The position numbers and the translations under genes are program-made. A stretch of DNA of 16,628 nt, from positions 1-16,628 of the forward strand of contig JAAYZP010000390.1 of assembly GCA_012514785.1 (NCBI GenBank), written 5' to 3'. Source of the stretch: Propionibacterium sp. GTDB taxonomy: Bacteria; Actinomycetota; Actinomycetes; Propionibacteriales; Propionibacteriaceae. The number at the start of each line of letters is the position of its first letter. Position 1 is the first letter of the stretch. The notes beneath the pieces are model-generated. The model was given only the letters and a program-made list of their open reading frames with translations, was not told the origin of the DNA and did not search any database. Positions 15,740 through 16,628 of this stretch are shown piece by piece.

Positions 15740-16099
15740 TCAGTCCATGAGGGCGTCGAGCGCTCGCACGACGCGGTCGTTCTCGGCCGCCAGTGCGGCG
15801 AACTCGCGCGGCGGGTCCCCGCGGTAGAGGACGCGGACGGTGGTGGTGAAGTCGTAGAGGTCCTGGCGGGTGAACTCCGTGCCGTGGAGCGCGTCGGCAG
15901 TGGCCCGCGCCGTCGAGAGGTCGCGGATGCGGCCTTTCCAGCCCGGGTTGTCGACGGGAAATTCGTCGGCGCGCATCCGGTTGGTGAGTTCGACGATGGC
16001 AGTGGACAGTTCCTCGAGCCCCCGCTGCTTCGACGCGAGGTCGAATGGCTGCTCCGGCTCGGACTTGTCGCCGCCGAAGATTCTCCTCAATAGGCTCAT
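15740..16099 (-). CDS. Hypothetical protein, 119 aa
   Basis: I do not recognise the family. The 119-aa product begins MSLLRRIFGGDKSEPEQP, which could form a short basic-hydrophobic N-terminal helix, followed by what look like mainly helical segments such as GLEELSTAIVELTNRM and EFAALAAENDRVVRALDALM. There is no signal peptide, membrane helix or Cys. Evidence that it is real: a strong SD AAGGAGG (16107-16113) with 7-nt spacing, a start 29 nt behind the NUDIX stop, and a stop 18 nt ahead of the PCMT gene. It is probably co-transcribed with both. Confidence 0.75.
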   Translation of the reverse strand: MSLLRRIFGGDKSEPEQPFDLASKQRGLEELSTAIVELTNRMRADEFPVDNPGWKGRIRDLSTARATADALHGTEFTRQDLYDFTTTVRVLYRGDPPREFAALAAENDRVVRALDALMD

Positions 16100-16128
16100 G
16101 CCTTCGCCTCCTTGGTGCTCATCCCAAC

Positions 16129-16545
16129 CTACCGGCTATCCGCACGTTCGGCGCTGATGCGCAGCGCGGGGAAGACGTTCTGCACCAGCATGGGTGCCAG
16201 GTCGTCGCGCAGGTCGGTGGGGGACTGCCACCGCAGCTCGGCGATCTCGCCAGCGACCCGCGGCGTGGACTCCAGCGGGTGCGTGTACACGGTCGAGACG
16301 AGGAGGTGGTCGGGCTCGTTCGCTGCGGGGGCCTCGAACCTTCCGAGCAGCTCCATCCGCTCGAGATCCAACGCGATGCCGACTTCCTCGGCGGCCTCCC
16401 GCACCGCGGTCTCCGCCGGCGACTCACCCGGCTCCGGTTTACCGCCCGGCAGCATGAAGCGTGAGGTGCCCCGTTTGCGCACGGTCAGCACGTCGCCGTC
16501 AGGGCGCCGCAGGACGACGGCAGCCACCCGAATCGTTTGTTCCAC
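16129..16545 (-). CDS. NUDIX hydrolase
   Basis: This 138-aa protein has a complete Nudix box at residues 35-56: Gly35, Glu41, Arg49-Glu50, Glu53-Glu54 and Gly56 in the GX5EX7REUXEEXGU pattern. NUDIX enzymes cleave nucleoside diphosphates linked to another group; MutT-like cleaning of nucleotide pools is one option, but the substrate cannot be told. GTG 16545 was chosen because it sits at the normal start of the first strand (TIRVAAVVLR). No SD precedes it; TACGAT ends 6 nt upstream, suggesting a leaderless mRNA. It would be the first gene of the short minus-strand group. Confidence 0.92.
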   Translation of the reverse strand: MEQTIRVAAVVLRRPDGDVLTVRKRGTSRFMLPGGKPEPGESPAETAVREAAEEVGIALDLERMELLGRFEAPAANEPDHLLVSTVYTHPLESTPRVAGEIAELRWQSPTDLRDDLAPMLVQNVFPALRISAERADSR

Positions 16546-16551
16546 GACGGC

Positions 16552-16557
16552 ATCGTA
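16552..16557 (-). promoter_or_regulatory. -10-like hexamer before the NUDIX gene
   Basis: TACGAT on the minus strand ends 6 nt before the GTG at 16545, with no SD between. This is the same pattern as at the PCMT gene. No -35 was recognised. Confidence 0.35.
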
Positions 16558-16581
16558 TCGATGCGTGCCACGCCCCGGCGA

Positions 16582-16610
16582 TTGAAATGTTTAGAGTCTG
16601 GCGCTAGTCG
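16582..16610 (+). promoter_or_regulatory. Possible promoter for a gene beyond the right edge
   Basis: TTGAAA (16582-16587) is followed at 17 nt by TAGTCG (16605-16610). The -35 is good and the spacing ideal, but the -10 is weak. No coding start is visible in the last 83 nt. Confidence 0.3.
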
Positions 16611-16628
16611 ACCCCGCCCGCTTGAAAA

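Overview
The window is GC-rich, densely packed bacterial DNA from an actinobacterium. The order rplS-lepB-rnhB-DUF2469-yraN-comM-dprA is the conserved actinobacterial block. The SdhA/SdhB sequences and the B12 emphasis suggest a Propionibacteriaceae-like organism; that family assignment is inference. No tRNA, rRNA, CRISPR array, insertion sequence or phage gene was seen.

Left part, plus strand (1-8271). The window opens inside sdhA, followed by sdhB with a 4-nt overlap and a hairpin terminator. rplS comes next, with a leader that holds a perfect 9-bp inverted repeat ending just before its Shine-Dalgarno (SD) sequence, then a second terminator. lepB, rnhB and a DUF2469 gene overlap end to start. 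After a 124-nt gap with three same-oriented DnaA-box-like sequences come yraN, comM and dprA, again overlapping.

Middle part, minus strand (14370 down to 8275). This is the most interesting region. Two compact cobalamin-riboswitch-like RNAs, each starting about 7 nt after a -10-like hexamer, control two adjacent units. The first unit encodes two small secreted DUF4430-like (transcobalamin C-terminal-like) proteins, then an ECF transporter: EcfT, a fused double ATPase and an S component. The second unit encodes a secreted alpha/alpha-toroid protein with prenyltransferase/squalene-oxidase-type repeats. Metazoan transcobalamin and intrinsic factor join an alpha/alpha-toroid to a small beta domain in one chain. 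Here both folds seem to be made as separate exported proteins beside a B12-regulated transporter, so I read the locus as a cobalamin (corrinoid) capture and import system.

Right part (14416-16628). A plus-strand HAD-family phosphatase-like gene diverges from the B12 operon. It converges, across a palindromic gap, on a minus-strand group: NUDIX hydrolase, an unrecognised 119-aa protein and a protein-L-isoaspartate methyltransferase-like gene. Several genes here start without an SD but with a -10-like hexamer 6-8 nt before the start codon, which suggests leaderless mRNAs.
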